DNA of 64,000 nucleotides from Algoriphagus sp. PAP.12 (GCF_026652115.1 NZ_JAPPSQ010000003.1:248001-312000), one strand, 5' to 3'. Counted from the stretch's first letter, positions 51,785-61,455 are shown. Notes: generated from the sequence alone by a model not told the origin. Translations and numbers: made by a program.

Positions 51785-53575
51785 ATGAATATCCAAGAAA
51801 ACATCATTCAAGGCATCCAACTGGCCTTTCAAAATATATTTAATCACGATCTTTCTCTAGATCAAATCAGTCTTGCACCTACCAGAAAGGAATTTGAGGG
51901 CACTTACACCTTTGTTGTTTTTCCTTTTCTAAAAGTCTCCAGAACTACTCCTGAAAACACAGCCAATCAAATCGGTGAATATTTAAAGGAGAATGTTGCA
52001 GAGGTTGCAGATTTCAATGTGGTGAAAGGCTTTTTGAATCTGGTTTTGAATGAGAATTCCTGGCTGGATATTTTTGCAAAAATCTATGCAAACCCAAATT
52101 TTGGTCAATTGCCTGCAAATGGCCAAAAAGTAATGGTGGAATATTCTTCCCCCAATACCAACAAGCCTTTGCACCTAGGCCATCTTAGAAATAACTTCTT
52201 GGGCTATTCAGTTGCGGAAATCCTCAAAGCGAATGGCTACGAAGTTACCAAAGCCAATTTGGTCAATGACCGCGGAATTCACATTTGTAAATCCATGGTG
52301 GCTTACCAACGCTTTGCAAATGGCGAAACTCCAGAATCCTCCGGCTTGAAGGGAGATCATTTGGCTGGGAAATATTATGTCCTTTTTGATCAGGAATATA
52401 AAAAGCAAATCAAGGAATTGATGGCTGAGGGTCAGACAGAGGAAGAAGCTAAGAAAAACGCTCCTATTCTTTTGGAAGCTCAGGAAATGCTTCGTAAGTG
52501 GGAAGCCAACGATGAGGCTATCGTATCCCTTTGGAAACAAATGAACGGATGGGTTTATGAAGGTTTCGATGCGAGTTATAAGCGCATGGGCGTTGATTTT
52601 GATAAAACCTATTACGAATCCAACACCTATTTATTAGGAAAAGACATAGTAGAAGAAGGGTTGAAAAAAGAAGTCTTCTTCAAAAAAGATAATGGTTCAG
52701 TCTGGGTAGATCTGACACCAGAAGGGCTGGACGAAAAATTGGTTCTTCGTGGGGATGGTACATCTGTTTACATCACTCAGGATATGGGAACCGCAGACTT
52801 GAAATACGATGATTTCAAAATAGACAAGTCTGTATATGTAGTTGGAAATGAACAAGATTATCACTTTGATGTTTTGTTTAAAATCATGCAAAAACTAGGT
52901 CGTCCTTATGGTCCGGGTCTGTATCACCTTTCTTACGGAATGGTAGACTTGCCAACCGGGAAAATGAAATCCCGTGAGGGCACCGTAGTGGATGCCGATG
53001 ACTTGATGCAAGAGATGGTGGATACAGCCGCTGCTCACACCAAAGAATTGGGAAAAATCGAAGGATTCACTCCTGAGCAGGCCACTGAACTGTATGAAAT
53101 CTTGGGCTTGGGAGCGTTGAAATATTTCCTGTTGAAAGTGGATCCTAAGAAGAGAATGCTTTTCAACCCACAGGAATCCATCGAATTCCAAGGAAATACC
53201 GGTCCATTCATCCAATATTCTCATGCTCGAATCGCATCCATTTTGAGAAAAGCCGATCAATTGGGAGTGGATTACACCAACTTTGATGGTAAAGGAATCG
53301 AAAAAGTAGAAGAATCTGAATCTTCTTTGATTTTCCTACTCAATGATTTTGAAAAGAAAATCAAGCAAGCCGGAGATGATTATTCTCCATCCATTTTGGC
53401 TCAATATCTCTTCGATTTGGCTAAGGAATACAACCGTTTTTATGCAGATTTACCTATCTTCAATGAAAATGACCCCGCAATCCTAGCCTTCCGAGTTGCG
53501 CTTTCTGCTTTGACTGCCAAAACAATCAAGAAAGGAATGAGTTTGCTAGGTATAGCGGTACCTGAACGAATGTAA
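51785..53575 (+). CDS. argS: Arginyl-tRNA synthetase
   Basis: This 596-residue class I synthetase charges tRNA(Arg). The HIGH-type motif is in SSPNTNKPLHLGHLRNN (about 115-131), with the N-terminal Add-1 domain before it and the DALR anticodon-binding domain after about residue 470 (FIQYSHARIASIL onward). A KMSK-like loop appears as PTGKMKSREGTV. The ATG at 51785 fits the family. It is followed after 2 bases by glutathione peroxidase, so the two are probably co-transcribed. Confidence 0.95.
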   Translation: MNIQENIIQGIQLAFQNIFNHDLSLDQISLAPTRKEFEGTYTFVVFPFLKVSRTTPENTANQIGEYLKENVAEVADFNVVKGFLNLVLNENSWLDIFAKIYANPNFGQLPANGQKVMVEYSSPNTNKPLHLGHLRNNFLGYSVAEILKANGYEVTKANLVNDRGIHICKSMVAYQRFANGETPESSGLKGDHLAGKYYVLFDQEYKKQIKELMAEGQTEEEAKKNAPILLEAQEMLRKWEANDEAIVSLWKQMNGWVYEGFDASYKRMGVDFDKTYYESNTYLLGKDIVEEGLKKEVFFKKDNGSVWVDLTPEGLDEKLVLRGDGTSVYITQDMGTADLKYDDFKIDKSVYVVGNEQDYHFDVLFKIMQKLGRPYGPGLYHLSYGMVDLPTGKMKSREGTVVDADDLMQEMVDTAAAHTKELGKIEGFTPEQATELYEILGLGALKYFLLKVDPKKRMLFNPQESIEFQGNTGPFIQYSHARIASILRKADQLGVDYTNFDGKGIEKVEESESSLIFLLNDFEKKIKQAGDDYSPSILAQYLFDLAKEYNRFYADLPIFNENDPAILAFRVALSALTAKTIKKGMSLLGIAVPERM

Positions 53576-53577
53576 TC

Positions 53578-54168
53578 ATGAAAAATTTAGCCTTTTTAGT
53601 ACTTATTTTAGTTTCATTTGCCTGCGGTAAAACTTTGGAAAGACCCGAGGATTTGCAGGCAGGAATGTTTTCTTTAACCTCAAACAAAATGGAAAGCAGC
53701 TTTTATGATTTCAAATTGAAGGACTTGGATGGCAAAGAAATTGATTTCAGCCAATACAAAGGAAAAAAAGTCCTTTTAGTCAACGTAGCTTCCAAATGCG
53801 GCTATACTCCACAGTACGAAGCCTTGCAGGAATTGTATGAGAATTATGGAGAAAAGATGGAAATTCTAGCCTTCCCAGCGAACAATTTTGGAGGCCAGGA
53901 ACCGGGTTCCAATGAGGAAATCAAGGAATTCTGTACTGAGAACTATGGGGTAACTTTCCCTGTATTTGAAAAAATCTCAGTGAAAGGTTTCGATAAACAT
54001 CCATTGTACAGATGGCTTTCTGATGAAAAATTGAATGGATGGAACAATCAGGAACCTACCTGGAATTTCTGTAAATATTATGTGAATGAAAATGGAGAAT
54101 TGATGAAATTCTTTCCATCTGCAGTTGCTCCATTGGATGAAGAAATCCTAGAGATTGTTGGAGCATAA
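53578..54168 (+). CDS. Glutathione-peroxidase-family lipoprotein
   Basis: This 196-residue thiol peroxidase has Cys74 in VNVASKCGYTPQY, Gln107 in FPANNFGGQEPG and Trp near 162 in EPTWNFCKYY, the catalytic triad of the family. It uses cysteine rather than selenocysteine. The N-terminus MKNLAFLVLILVSFAC is a lipoprotein signal, placing it in the envelope. It would reduce peroxides with thioredoxin-like donors. menA begins 14 bases downstream of its stop. Confidence 0.9.
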   Translation: MKNLAFLVLILVSFACGKTLERPEDLQAGMFSLTSNKMESSFYDFKLKDLDGKEIDFSQYKGKKVLLVNVASKCGYTPQYEALQELYENYGEKMEILAFPANNFGGQEPGSNEEIKEFCTENYGVTFPVFEKISVKGFDKHPLYRWLSDEKLNGWNNQEPTWNFCKYYVNENGELMKFFPSAVAPLDEEILEIVGA

Positions 54169-54181
54169 ATCAAGTCTATTA

Positions 54182-55090
54182 GTGAAACAAAAAATAGCAA
54201 CAAAAAAAGAAGCCTGGCTGCACGCAGTCAGGCTTCGTACTTTGCCTTTGGCTTTAGCGAGCATTTTTGCAGGTTCTTTCCTAGCAGCCTGGATGGGTGA
54301 ATTCAGATGGGAAATATTGCTTTTGGCATCGTTGACGACCATTTTTTTACAAATCCTTTCCAATCTCTCCAACGACTATGGAGACACAGTTCATGGAGCT
54401 GATTCAGCTGAAAGACAAGGTCCCGTCAGAGCTGTTCAATCAGGTTTGATTTCTCTCAAGGAAATGAAAAATGGCATGTATCTTTTTGGTGCTTTGTCTC
54501 TAGTTTCCGGTTTGCTTTTGCTATTTGTAGCCGTTCAGGATTGGGTTCTATTTGGTGTTTTCTTGGCATTGGGACTAGCTGCAATTTGGGCTTCTATTTC
54601 TTATACCTCTGGTAAAAACCCTTATGGATATGCAGGTTTAGGGGATATTTCAGTATTTATATTCTTCGGACTACTAGGTGTTTTGGGCACCTATTTCTTG
54701 CATACGTTAAGCTTCGAACCATTAGCTTTAGGGATAGCTGTTGCATTGGGTCTTTTCAGTGCAGCGGTATTGAATATCAATAATATCAGAGATATAGAAT
54801 CTGATGTAAAAGCCGGTAAAAGATCTATTCCCGTTCGAATTGGAAGAACAAAGGCTGTTCGCTACAATTGGTTCCTAATCCTTGGTGGAAACGCAATTCT
54901 CTTAGGGTTTGCCATTTTTACAGGAGCATATTTCAGCTTATTGGCTTTAATTCCGGGAATCTTAATGATTAAAGTCGGAAAGGGAGTTCAAGACGCTAAA
55001 AGTTCTCAGGAAACTGACCCTTTCCTTAAAAAGATGGCTATGAGTACTTTGCTTTGGGTGATCCTTTTTGGAGTTGGATTGCTTCTTTGA
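54182..55090 (+). CDS. menA: 1,4-dihydroxy-2-naphthoate polyprenyltransferase
   Basis: This protein of about 302 residues is an integral-membrane UbiA-type prenyltransferase of menaquinone synthesis. Its Asp-rich sites are NLSNDYGDTVHGAD (about 61-74) and NNIRDIESDVKAGKR; nine hydrophobic helices can be counted roughly. The N-terminal HAVRLRTLPLALASIFAG is the MenA form. The start is a GTG at 54182; a TTG at 54155 would overlap the glutathione peroxidase gene. No other men genes adjoin it. Confidence 0.88.
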   Translation: MKQKIATKKEAWLHAVRLRTLPLALASIFAGSFLAAWMGEFRWEILLLASLTTIFLQILSNLSNDYGDTVHGADSAERQGPVRAVQSGLISLKEMKNGMYLFGALSLVSGLLLLFVAVQDWVLFGVFLALGLAAIWASISYTSGKNPYGYAGLGDISVFIFFGLLGVLGTYFLHTLSFEPLALGIAVALGLFSAAVLNINNIRDIESDVKAGKRSIPVRIGRTKAVRYNWFLILGGNAILLGFAIFTGAYFSLLALIPGILMIKVGKGVQDAKSSQETDPFLKKMAMSTLLWVILFGVGLLL

Positions 55091-55163
55091 GCAAAAGGTG
55101 ATAAAAGTCCTTTTTTGGTCTGTATTTTATGCTAATTTGGCATAAGCAAAAACATTTTTAACC

Positions 55164-56015
55164 ATGACAAAAGTATTAGTCCCTTTCGATTTCTCAGAAC
55201 AGGCACAATATGCCCTTGATTTTACCACTGCACTAGCTGAAACTGTTGACAATGTTCAGATTGAAGTGCTTCATGTAATGGAAATCCCTCCGCTAGATAC
55301 CATGGGCACCATGGGCGGAGGTGTAGAGTATCCTGATTATGAAAACCAGATATATTTCATCGAACTCACCAAAGTCAAGAAAAAGCAAATGGCTGAGTTG
55401 GAGGAAAAATACCAAGGCAAAAAATTCAGTCTTAACACCAAGATTGTTTTCGGGAATGCATATCAAGGAATCAGCCAGTCCATTTCTGAAGAGAGCCCTG
55501 ACATCGTTGTAATGGGTTCGAAGGGAGCATCAGGAATCGAGGAAGTATTGATCGGCTCAAATACTGAAAAAGTTGTCAGGAATTCTAAATGCCCTGTTTT
55601 GACTATCAAATCTTCTGTAAAACCTGGAGATGTTGACAAGATAGTTTTTGCGAGTGACTTCCGGGATGATTCAGATGAAACTGTCAAAAACATCAAGAGT
55701 CTTCAGAAATTATTCAATGCAGAACTATACTTAGTCAACGTCAATACTCCGGGAAGTTTTGAGACAACCAGGGATTCAATCTCTCGAATCAAGCACTTTG
55801 TCAAAAAGTATGAATTTGAAAATGTAAAAGCAGAAATCTATAATTCCACATCTGAAGAATCTGGAATTATTGAATTTGCAGAAGATATAGACGCGGAAAT
55901 GATTGCTATGGCCACTCATGGTCATACAGGCTTCTTGCATTTGATTACAGGAAGCATAGCCGAAGATGTCGTCAACCATGCCAAAAGGATGGTTTGGACT
56001 TTCCGAGCCAAGTAA
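55164..56015 (+). CDS. Tandem universal stress protein
   Basis: This 283-residue protein has two UspA domains. The first ends with the ATP-binding pattern VMGSKGASGIEEVLIGSNTE (about 116-135) and RNSKCPVL; the second ends with MATHGHTGFLHLITGSIAED. The strand TKVLVPFDFSEQAQYAL opens the fold. Universal stress proteins respond to starvation and stress, usually by binding ATP. It is monocistronic with a terminator at 56029. Confidence 0.92.
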   Translation: MTKVLVPFDFSEQAQYALDFTTALAETVDNVQIEVLHVMEIPPLDTMGTMGGGVEYPDYENQIYFIELTKVKKKQMAELEEKYQGKKFSLNTKIVFGNAYQGISQSISEESPDIVVMGSKGASGIEEVLIGSNTEKVVRNSKCPVLTIKSSVKPGDVDKIVFASDFRDDSDETVKNIKSLQKLFNAELYLVNVNTPGSFETTRDSISRIKHFVKKYEFENVKAEIYNSTSEESGIIEFAEDIDAEMIAMATHGHTGFLHLITGSIAEDVVNHAKRMVWTFRAK

Positions 56016-56028
56016 ATCTCCTTAAATT

Positions 56029-56051
56029 GCCTGCTGAACGCAGGCTTTTTT
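56029..56051 (+). terminator. Intrinsic terminator of the universal stress gene
   Basis: The stem GCCTGC/GCAGGC has a 5-base loop and six T's, between the universal stress gene and the SUI1 gene. It lies just before the SUI1 start, so some readthrough may link the two. Confidence 0.75.
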
Positions 56052-56062
56052 ATTACAAGAAC

Positions 56063-56416
56063 ATGGGAAGAAAAAACAACGATTGGAAGAAAAGAGATGG
56101 AGTGGTTTACTCCACCAGTGATGATTTTGACTATAGCTATGACTCAGATGAAGATCAAGAAACTCTCCCCCCTTCTCAGCAAAAGCTTAAAGTGATGTTG
56201 GACAAAAAAGCCAGAGGTGGTAAGCAGGTGACTTTGGTGGATGGCTTTGTAGGTACAGAGGATGATCTAAAAGAGCTGGGAAAAATGCTTAAGACCAAAT
56301 GTGGCGTGGGAGGCTCTGCGAAAGATGGTGAAATCCTGATCCAAGGAGATCATCGGGACAAGGTCGTCCAAGTGCTTCAAAGCGCCGGATACCAAGCGAA
56401 AAAATCAGGAGGCTAA
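56063..56416 (+). CDS. SUI1/YciH-family translation initiation factor-like protein
   Basis: This 117-residue protein contains a SUI1 domain (KARGGKQVTLVDGF, then LKTKCGVGGSAKDGEILIQG and DHRDKVVQVLQSAGY), preceded by an acidic, Asp/Glu-rich N-terminal region. It is the bacterial homologue of eIF1 (YciH in E. coli), which binds the ribosome and may check start-codon choice or act under stress. The ATG at 56063 was taken because an earlier reading overlaps the terminator. A strong terminator follows. Confidence 0.9.
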   Translation: MGRKNNDWKKRDGVVYSTSDDFDYSYDSDEDQETLPPSQQKLKVMLDKKARGGKQVTLVDGFVGTEDDLKELGKMLKTKCGVGGSAKDGEILIQGDHRDKVVQVLQSAGYQAKKSGG

Positions 56417-56432
56417 TTCATAAAGTGACATA

Positions 56433-56468
56433 AAAAAGGCTGTCAGTTTTAATTCTGACAGCCTTTTT
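56433..56468. terminator. Bidirectional terminator after SUI1 gene
   Basis: The stem AAGGCTGTCAG/CTGACAGCCTT encloses an 8-base loop and is flanked by A6 and T7. It serves the convergent SUI1 and DUF5808 genes. Confidence 0.92.
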
Positions 56469-56484
56469 TATGCTCAAGGTTGAC

Positions 56485-56718
56485 TTATTTCGAGTTTTTA
56501 AGAAGAAAACTAATTCCGATAATACCACCCAAAATCAAAACAAAGAGACCAATTGAAAAAGGATTCGCAAAGTTGACTGTCCAGCCCATCATTCTGTTTC
56601 TCTTAGGTGGCATCAGGCGTTTATCTTCGTGATTGAAGTAAAAAATCCCCCAGATCCAATTATCCGGATTTTGGTGACTCTCTCTCAATTGCTGTTTAGT
56701 TAACTTTTCGGAACTCAT
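56485..56718 (-). CDS. DUF5808 membrane-anchored small protein
   Basis: This 77-residue protein has the DUF5808 pattern: NPDNWIWGIFYFNHEDKRLM, PPKRNRMMGWTVNFANP, then a transmembrane helix (GLFVLILGGIIGISFLL). The family is widespread in Bacteroidota and Firmicutes without known function. The ATG at 56718 fits the family start. It faces the divergent his promoter. Confidence 0.82.
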   Translation of the reverse strand: MSSEKLTKQQLRESHQNPDNWIWGIFYFNHEDKRLMPPKRNRMMGWTVNFANPFSIGLFVLILGGIIGISFLLKNSK

Positions 56719-56809
56719 TTTCAAGAACTTTTTCCTAGAGAAAAATAACGAATTTTTTAATCCAAGACTCCTTACTGCCAAATTAATTACCGTAAAAAGA
56801 AGCTTAAGC

Positions 56810-56839
56810 TTGGATGTTTTATTTCACTTGTTAACTTTG
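56810..56839 (+). promoter_or_regulatory. Promoter of the his operon
   Basis: TTG at 56810-56812, 19 bases, then TAACTTTG at 56832-56839 match the Bacteroidota -33/-7 elements exactly. The -7 box ends 9 bases before the leader ATG, so the leader message would be almost leaderless at its 5' end. Confidence 0.6.
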
Positions 56840-56848
56840 TCGCAAGAA

Positions 56849-56932
56849 ATGAAAAACAACGCACTACATAGTATTTTTTCTACAACAGGCCATCAAAGGC
56901 ATATGTTGCATCATTTCCATCATTCCTCTTGA
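56849..56932 (+). CDS. His-operon leader peptide (27 residues, seven His)
   Basis: This 27-codon frame, from the ATG at 56849 to a TGA at 56930-56932, encodes MKNNALHSIFSTTGHQRHM followed by LHHFHHSS. Seven histidines occur, five of them within nine residues near the end. It lies directly upstream of hisG under the his promoter. Such His-codon runs mark attenuator leaders: when charged His-tRNA is scarce the ribosome stalls on them, favouring an antiterminator. It is too short for ordinary gene finders. Confidence 0.88.
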   Translation: MKNNALHSIFSTTGHQRHMLHHFHHSS

Positions 56933-56939
56933 GAGGAAT
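56922..56939 (+). promoter_or_regulatory. Leader hairpin across the leader stop codon
   Basis: ATTCCTC/GAGGAAT (56922-56928 and 56933-56939) is a perfect 7-base stem with a TTGA loop that contains the stop codon. Its position is that of a pause or anti-antiterminator hairpin in his leaders. Confidence 0.6.
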
Positions 56940-56957
56940 ATTTTTACACACCCATCC

Positions 56958-57003
56958 GGTGACGCCGATGACAGGGATTCGGCCTTTCACCAAAATTTTA
57001 TTC
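56958..57003 (+). terminator. His attenuator terminator candidate
   Basis: An imperfect hairpin GGTGA-C-GCCGA / TCGGC-CTT-TCACC (56958-56968 and 56979-56991) is followed by AAAATTTTATT. The T-run is interrupted, so termination strength is uncertain. AAAGGC (56895-56900) in the leader can pair with GCCTTT (56982-56987), which gives an alternative structure. Confidence 0.55.
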
Positions 57004-57036
57004 AGCCTTTATTACTTCTTAGCGTAACTTGCTATC

Positions 57037-57897
57037 ATGGAAAAAATAATCCGTATTGCCGTCCAAAAAAGCGGTAGACTATCCGATGACTCACTAAGCC
57101 TTATCAAAGAATGTGGCATCAAATTTTACAATGGAACAGGGAAACTCAAATCCACTTCCACCAACTTTCCCATTGAATTTTTATTTCTCAGAGATGATGA
57201 TATTCCGGGCTATGTAGCTGACGGAGTAGCTGATTTGGGAATAGTTGGAGAAAATGAACTGGTCGAAAAAGACAAGGATGTCCTAGTTTTGAAAAAATTG
57301 GGATTCTCCAAATGCCGCCTTTCACTGGCGATTCCAAAAGGTCAAAATTATCCGGGAATAGAATATTTTGAAGGAAAAAACATTGCCACCTCCTACCCTA
57401 AAATCCTAGGAGACTACCTCAAATCCCAAAACATCAACGCGGAAATCCATGAAATTTCAGGTTCTGTGGAGATAGCTCCGAGCATTGGTCTTGCTGAAGG
57501 GATTTGCGATATCGTCAGTTCAGGTTCCACCTTGATGATGAACGGATTGAAAGAAGTGGAAGAGATTTTCAAATCCGAAGCAGTTCTGATTTCCAATCAG
57601 GAATTGGCTGACTGGAAAAAGGAGATTGTAGAAAAGCTTTTGTTCAGAATGAATGCAGTTCAAAAAGGAAAAAGCAACAAATATGTCCTTTTGAATGCTC
57701 CCAATGAATCCATTGAGAAAATCATTAGCTTGATCCCGGGTATGAGGAGCCCTACTATACTCCCATTGGCGCAGGAAGGCTGGTCTTCGGTACATTCAGT
57801 ATTGAGCGAAGATCAATTCTGGGAAAATATCGAAGAATTGAGAGCCGCTGGAGCAGAAGGAATTTTAGTGATTCCTATTGAAAAAATGGTGATTTGA
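57037..57897 (+). CDS. hisG: ATP phosphoribosyltransferase, long form
   Basis: This 286-residue enzyme performs the first step of histidine synthesis, condensing ATP with PRPP. It has the N-terminal IRIAVQKSGRLS, the PRPP-binding SSGSTLMMNGL stretch (about 167-177) and a C-terminal regulatory domain (about 210-286), which marks the long form that is feedback-inhibited by histidine and does not need HisZ. It starts the overlapping operon hisG-hisD-hisC-hisB under a predicted attenuator. Confidence 0.95.
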   Translation: MEKIIRIAVQKSGRLSDDSLSLIKECGIKFYNGTGKLKSTSTNFPIEFLFLRDDDIPGYVADGVADLGIVGENELVEKDKDVLVLKKLGFSKCRLSLAIPKGQNYPGIEYFEGKNIATSYPKILGDYLKSQNINAEIHEISGSVEIAPSIGLAEGICDIVSSGSTLMMNGLKEVEEIFKSEAVLISNQELADWKKEIVEKLLFRMNAVQKGKSNKYVLLNAPNESIEKIISLIPGMRSPTILPLAQEGWSSVHSVLSEDQFWENIEELRAAGAEGILVIPIEKMVI

Positions 57898-57919
57898 TAG
57901 ACCCTAAAAGCAAAGAATC

Positions 57920-59215
57920 ATGAAAATGCTTGTCAACCCAGGCGAATCATCCTGGAAAAAAGAACTGGCTAGACCGGTTTTCAAAACAAAGGCAATCAAT
58001 AAAATTGTCAAGCCCATCCTTCGAAAAGTTAAAAAGAACGGCGATAAGGCACTTTTTAAATTTGCTCATGAATACGATCATGTAGATTTGGATTCTCTTT
58101 TGGTAGAAGAAGTTGAAATTCAGGCTGCGGCGGCTGCCTTGTCTCTTGAATTGAGACAAGCTATCCAAACTGCTAAAAACAACATAGAAAAATTCCATGC
58201 TGCTCAATCAACACCTGAGCTGATCGAAGAGGTCATGCCAGGGGTAGTTTGTCGCAGGAAAAGCATGCCTATTCAAAAGATCGGGCTTTATATTCCTGGA
58301 GGAACTGCTCCTCTTTTCAGCACGGTTTTGATGCTAGGGGTTCCTGCAAAACTAGCCGGATGTAAAGAGATCGTTCTCTGTACTCCTCCAAATCGGGAAG
58401 GAAAAATCCACCCAGCTATTCTGTACACTGCAGAATTGATCGGAATTACCAAAATCATCAAATCAGGTGGTGCCCAGGCTGTTGCTGCATTGACTTTTGG
58501 AACCGAATCAGTTCCCGCAGTGGATAAAATTTTCGGTCCTGGAAACCAGTTTGTGACAGCCGCCAAGCAAATGGCCACCAAATATGGTGTTGCTATCGAT
58601 ATGCCAGCTGGTCCTTCAGAGGTTTTGGTGTATGCTGATGAAACCGCCAATCCATCTTTCGTGGCAGCTGATTTACTTTCTCAAGCCGAACACGGAGTTG
58701 ATTCTCAAGTGGTTTTAGTAAGCCCTACAGAAAAAGTAGCAAAGAAGGTTAAAAAGGAAGTAGAAAAGCAATTGGATGAGCTTCCTCGAAAAGACATTGC
58801 TCATAAGGCCCTGAAAAACTCAGTGGCGGTTGTGATGGAAGATCCTCAGATGGCCATTGATTTGATTAACTTCTATGCCCCTGAGCACTTGATCATCAGT
58901 GTAGCAAATGAGGAAGAAGTAGTCGAACAAATTGTTAATGCTGGTTCAGTATTCATTGGAAATTTCACTCCGGAATCTGCCGGTGACTATGCCTCAGGAA
59001 CCAACCACACCTTACCAACCTATGGTTATGCAAGAAACTACAGTGGAGTTTCCTTGGACTCTTTTGTCAAGAAAATCACCTACCAGAAAATCAGCCCTGA
59101 AGGCTTGAAAACTTTGGGCCCAGTAGTGGAAGTCATGGCCGAAAATGAACTTCTGGAAGCACACAAGAACGCAGTAACCGTTCGTCTTAATTATTTGAAA
59201 AAGAACAAATTATGA
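57920..59215 (+). CDS. hisD: Histidinol dehydrogenase
   Basis: This 431-residue zinc enzyme oxidises histidinol to histidine. It shows the [18 protein letters not shown] segment, [14 protein letters not shown] with active-site residues, the [12 protein letters not shown] zinc-ligand region and [12 protein letters not shown]. It starts 22 bases after hisG, and its stop overlaps the ATG of hisC (ATGA). A second in-frame ATG two codons in is an alternative start. Confidence 0.96.
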   Translation: MKMLVNPGESSWKKELARPVFKTKAINKIVKPILRKVKKNGDKALFKFAHEYDHVDLDSLLVEEVEIQAAAAALSLELRQAIQTAKNNIEKFHAAQSTPELIEEVMPGVVCRRKSMPIQKIGLYIPGGTAPLFSTVLMLGVPAKLAGCKEIVLCTPPNREGKIHPAILYTAELIGITKIIKSGGAQAVAALTFGTESVPAVDKIFGPGNQFVTAAKQMATKYGVAIDMPAGPSEVLVYADETANPSFVAADLLSQAEHGVDSQVVLVSPTEKVAKKVKKEVEKQLDELPRKDIAHKALKNSVAVVMEDPQMAIDLINFYAPEHLIISVANEEEVVEQIVNAGSVFIGNFTPESAGDYASGTNHTLPTYGYARNYSGVSLDSFVKKITYQKISPEGLKTLGPVVEVMAENELLEAHKNAVTVRLNYLKKNKL

Positions 59216-60276
59216 GCTTTGATCTAAATTCATTATTAAGACCACACATTGCTCAACTTCAGCCTTATACATCGGCAAGAGATGAGTATACTGGCAAAGA
59301 AGGAGTGTTCTTGGATGCAAATGAAAATCCCTATGGATCTGTGACTGATGCGGAGTTCAATCGTTACCCAGATCCTTACCAAAGTGCATTGAAGGAAAAG
59401 ATCGCAACCATCAAAAATGTAAGGCCCAGCCAGATATTTCTGGGAAATGGTTCTGATGAAGCAATTGATCTTTTATACCGTGCATTTTGCAGACCGGGAA
59501 TAGACAATGTGATTCTTCTACCTCCTACTTACGGAATGTATGAGGTGAGCGCATCCATAAATGATGTCGAAACCAGAAAAGTCTCTTTGACTTCGGACTT
59601 CCAACTACAGACGGAAAAAATTTTTGATCAAATCGATTCCAATACCAAAATCATCTTTGTTTGTACCCCAAATAATCCAAGTGGAAACAAAGTAAACAGG
59701 GCTGATGTTTTGTTGCTTTTGAAACAATTCAATGGCTTGGTAGTCGTAGATGAGGCATACATTGATTTCAATGATGAGCCTAGCTTTACTACCCATTTGG
59801 ACGAATATCCCAATCTTTTGGTGATGCAGACCTTTTCTAAAGCTTGGGGCTTGGCTTCCTTGCGTTTGGGGATGGCTTTTGCTTCAGAAGAGTTGATCAA
59901 GATTCTGAATAAGATCAAACCTCCCTACAATATTTCCGGACTAACTCAGGATACAGTTCTTGAGGCCTTGGGAAATCAGGACAAGGTGGAAAAAATGATT
60001 CTGGAGATTCTAAAGGAAAGAGAGTATCTCCAATCTGAATTGGAAAAGCTTGATTTTGTCAAAAAAATTCATCCTTCTCAAGCCAATTTCCTTTTAATTC
60101 AGGTTCCTCAAGCTACTCAGGTCTACAATGATTTGATTGATCAAAAAATCATCGTCCGAAACAGAGCAAAAGTTCTTCTCTGTGAGGATTGTCTGAGAAT
60201 CACTGTTGGGACGAGAGAGGAAAACACCGCCTTTTTAAAAGCTCTACAAGCTGTAGTCAAACCTATTCAACCATGA
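59212..60276 (+). CDS. hisC: Histidinol-phosphate aminotransferase
   Basis: This 354-residue class I/II PLP aminotransferase makes histidinol phosphate from imidazole acetol phosphate and glutamate. It has the [11 protein letters not shown] start, the CTPNNPSGN motif, the Asp-Tyr motif VVDEAYIDF and the PLP lysine in [14 protein letters not shown]. It overlaps both hisD and hisB by 4 bases (ATGA each), so the operon is translationally coupled. Confidence 0.95.
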   Translation: MSFDLNSLLRPHIAQLQPYTSARDEYTGKEGVFLDANENPYGSVTDAEFNRYPDPYQSALKEKIATIKNVRPSQIFLGNGSDEAIDLLYRAFCRPGIDNVILLPPTYGMYEVSASINDVETRKVSLTSDFQLQTEKIFDQIDSNTKIIFVCTPNNPSGNKVNRADVLLLLKQFNGLVVVDEAYIDFNDEPSFTTHLDEYPNLLVMQTFSKAWGLASLRLGMAFASEELIKILNKIKPPYNISGLTQDTVLEALGNQDKVEKMILEILKEREYLQSELEKLDFVKKIHPSQANFLLIQVPQATQVYNDLIDQKIIVRNRAKVLLCEDCLRITVGTREENTAFLKALQAVVKPIQP

Positions 60277-61370
60277 AAAAGAAAGTATTATTTATAGATC
60301 GCGACGGAACGATCATCAAAGAACCACCTACTGATTATCAAGTAGATAGCCTTGAAAAACTGGAGTTTATCCCCAAGGTGATATCCAATTTGAGAAAGAT
60401 TGCTGAGGAATTGGACTATGAATTGGTGATGGTCACCAATCAAGATGGATTGGGAACAGATTCATTTCCTGAAAAGGACTTTTGGCCAGCCCAGTTTAAG
60501 ATGCTGAAAACCCTAGAGCAGGAAAACATTTTCTTCACTGAAATTCATATTGACAAGACCTTTGAACATGAAAATGCTGAAACCAGAAAACCAAGAACAG
60601 GTCTTTTGACCCAGTATTTCTCTGAAGAATATGATTTAGCAAATTCATTTGTGATCGGCGATCGAGTAACTGACATTCAATTGGCTGACAATTTGGGTTC
60701 TAAAGCGATTTTCGTTGGTGATTTTCAGGAATCAGCCAGCTTCTCCACCAAGGATTGGGACGAGATTTATTCATTTCTAAAAATGCCTCCTCGAAAGGCT
60801 GAAGTGAAAAGAACCACTTCTGAAACTGACATCCATATCAATTTGAACCTGGATGGGTCTGGTCAATGCAAGATCAAAACAGGCTTACATTTCTTTGATC
60901 ACATGTTGGAGCAATTGGGTAAGCATGGATCTACTGATTTGGAAATCACTGTCAACGGGGATCTGCATATCGATGAGCATCACACGATAGAGGATACCGC
61001 TTTGGCTTTGGGTGAAGCTTATTTGAAAGCACTGGGAGATAAAAAAGGAATCTATCGCTATGGATTCTTGCTTCCGATGGATGATGTTCTCGCTCAGGCT
61101 GCCATCGATTTTGGTGGAAGACCTTGGCTGATGTGGGAAGCGGATTTTAAGCGTGAAAAAGTCGGTGATATGCCAACCGAAATGTTTTATCATTTCTTCA
61201 AATCTTTCTCAGATACCGCTAAATGCAACTTAAATATCAAAGCAGAAGGGGCGAATGAACATCATAAAATCGAGGCTATTTTCAAAGCATTGGCACGCGC
61301 AATCAAAATGGCAGTCCAAAGAGATCCTCGAAACATCAACCAGCTACCAAGCACCAAGGGAGTTCTTTAA
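60273..61370 (+). CDS. hisB: Bifunctional histidinol-phosphatase/imidazoleglycerol-phosphate dehydratase
   Basis: This 365-residue fusion has a HAD-type histidinol phosphatase (LFIDRDGTI, nucleophile Asp; [10 protein letters not shown]; later [10 protein letters not shown] and [14 protein letters not shown]) joined at about residue 170 to the IGPD domain ([39 protein letters not shown]-type histidines). The zinc Cys set of the E. coli phosphatase is less clear here. Its ATG lies inside the hisC stop. It is the last his gene in the window. Confidence 0.94.
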   Translation: MKKKVLFIDRDGTIIKEPPTDYQVDSLEKLEFIPKVISNLRKIAEELDYELVMVTNQDGLGTDSFPEKDFWPAQFKMLKTLEQENIFFTEIHIDKTFEHENAETRKPRTGLLTQYFSEEYDLANSFVIGDRVTDIQLADNLGSKAIFVGDFQESASFSTKDWDEIYSFLKMPPRKAEVKRTTSETDIHINLNLDGSGQCKIKTGLHFFDHMLEQLGKHGSTDLEITVNGDLHIDEHHTIEDTALALGEAYLKALGDKKGIYRYGFLLPMDDVLAQAAIDFGGRPWLMWEADFKREKVGDMPTEMFYHFFKSFSDTAKCNLNIKAEGANEHHKIEAIFKALARAIKMAVQRDPRNINQLPSTKGVL

Positions 61371-61455
61371 ATCTTAAAGTTTGTTAAATCAGGGGTTTAG
61401 GAAGTTTTTGAAAGAAAACATTTTCTTTACCCCTTATTTTTTTGTTTATTTAGGT

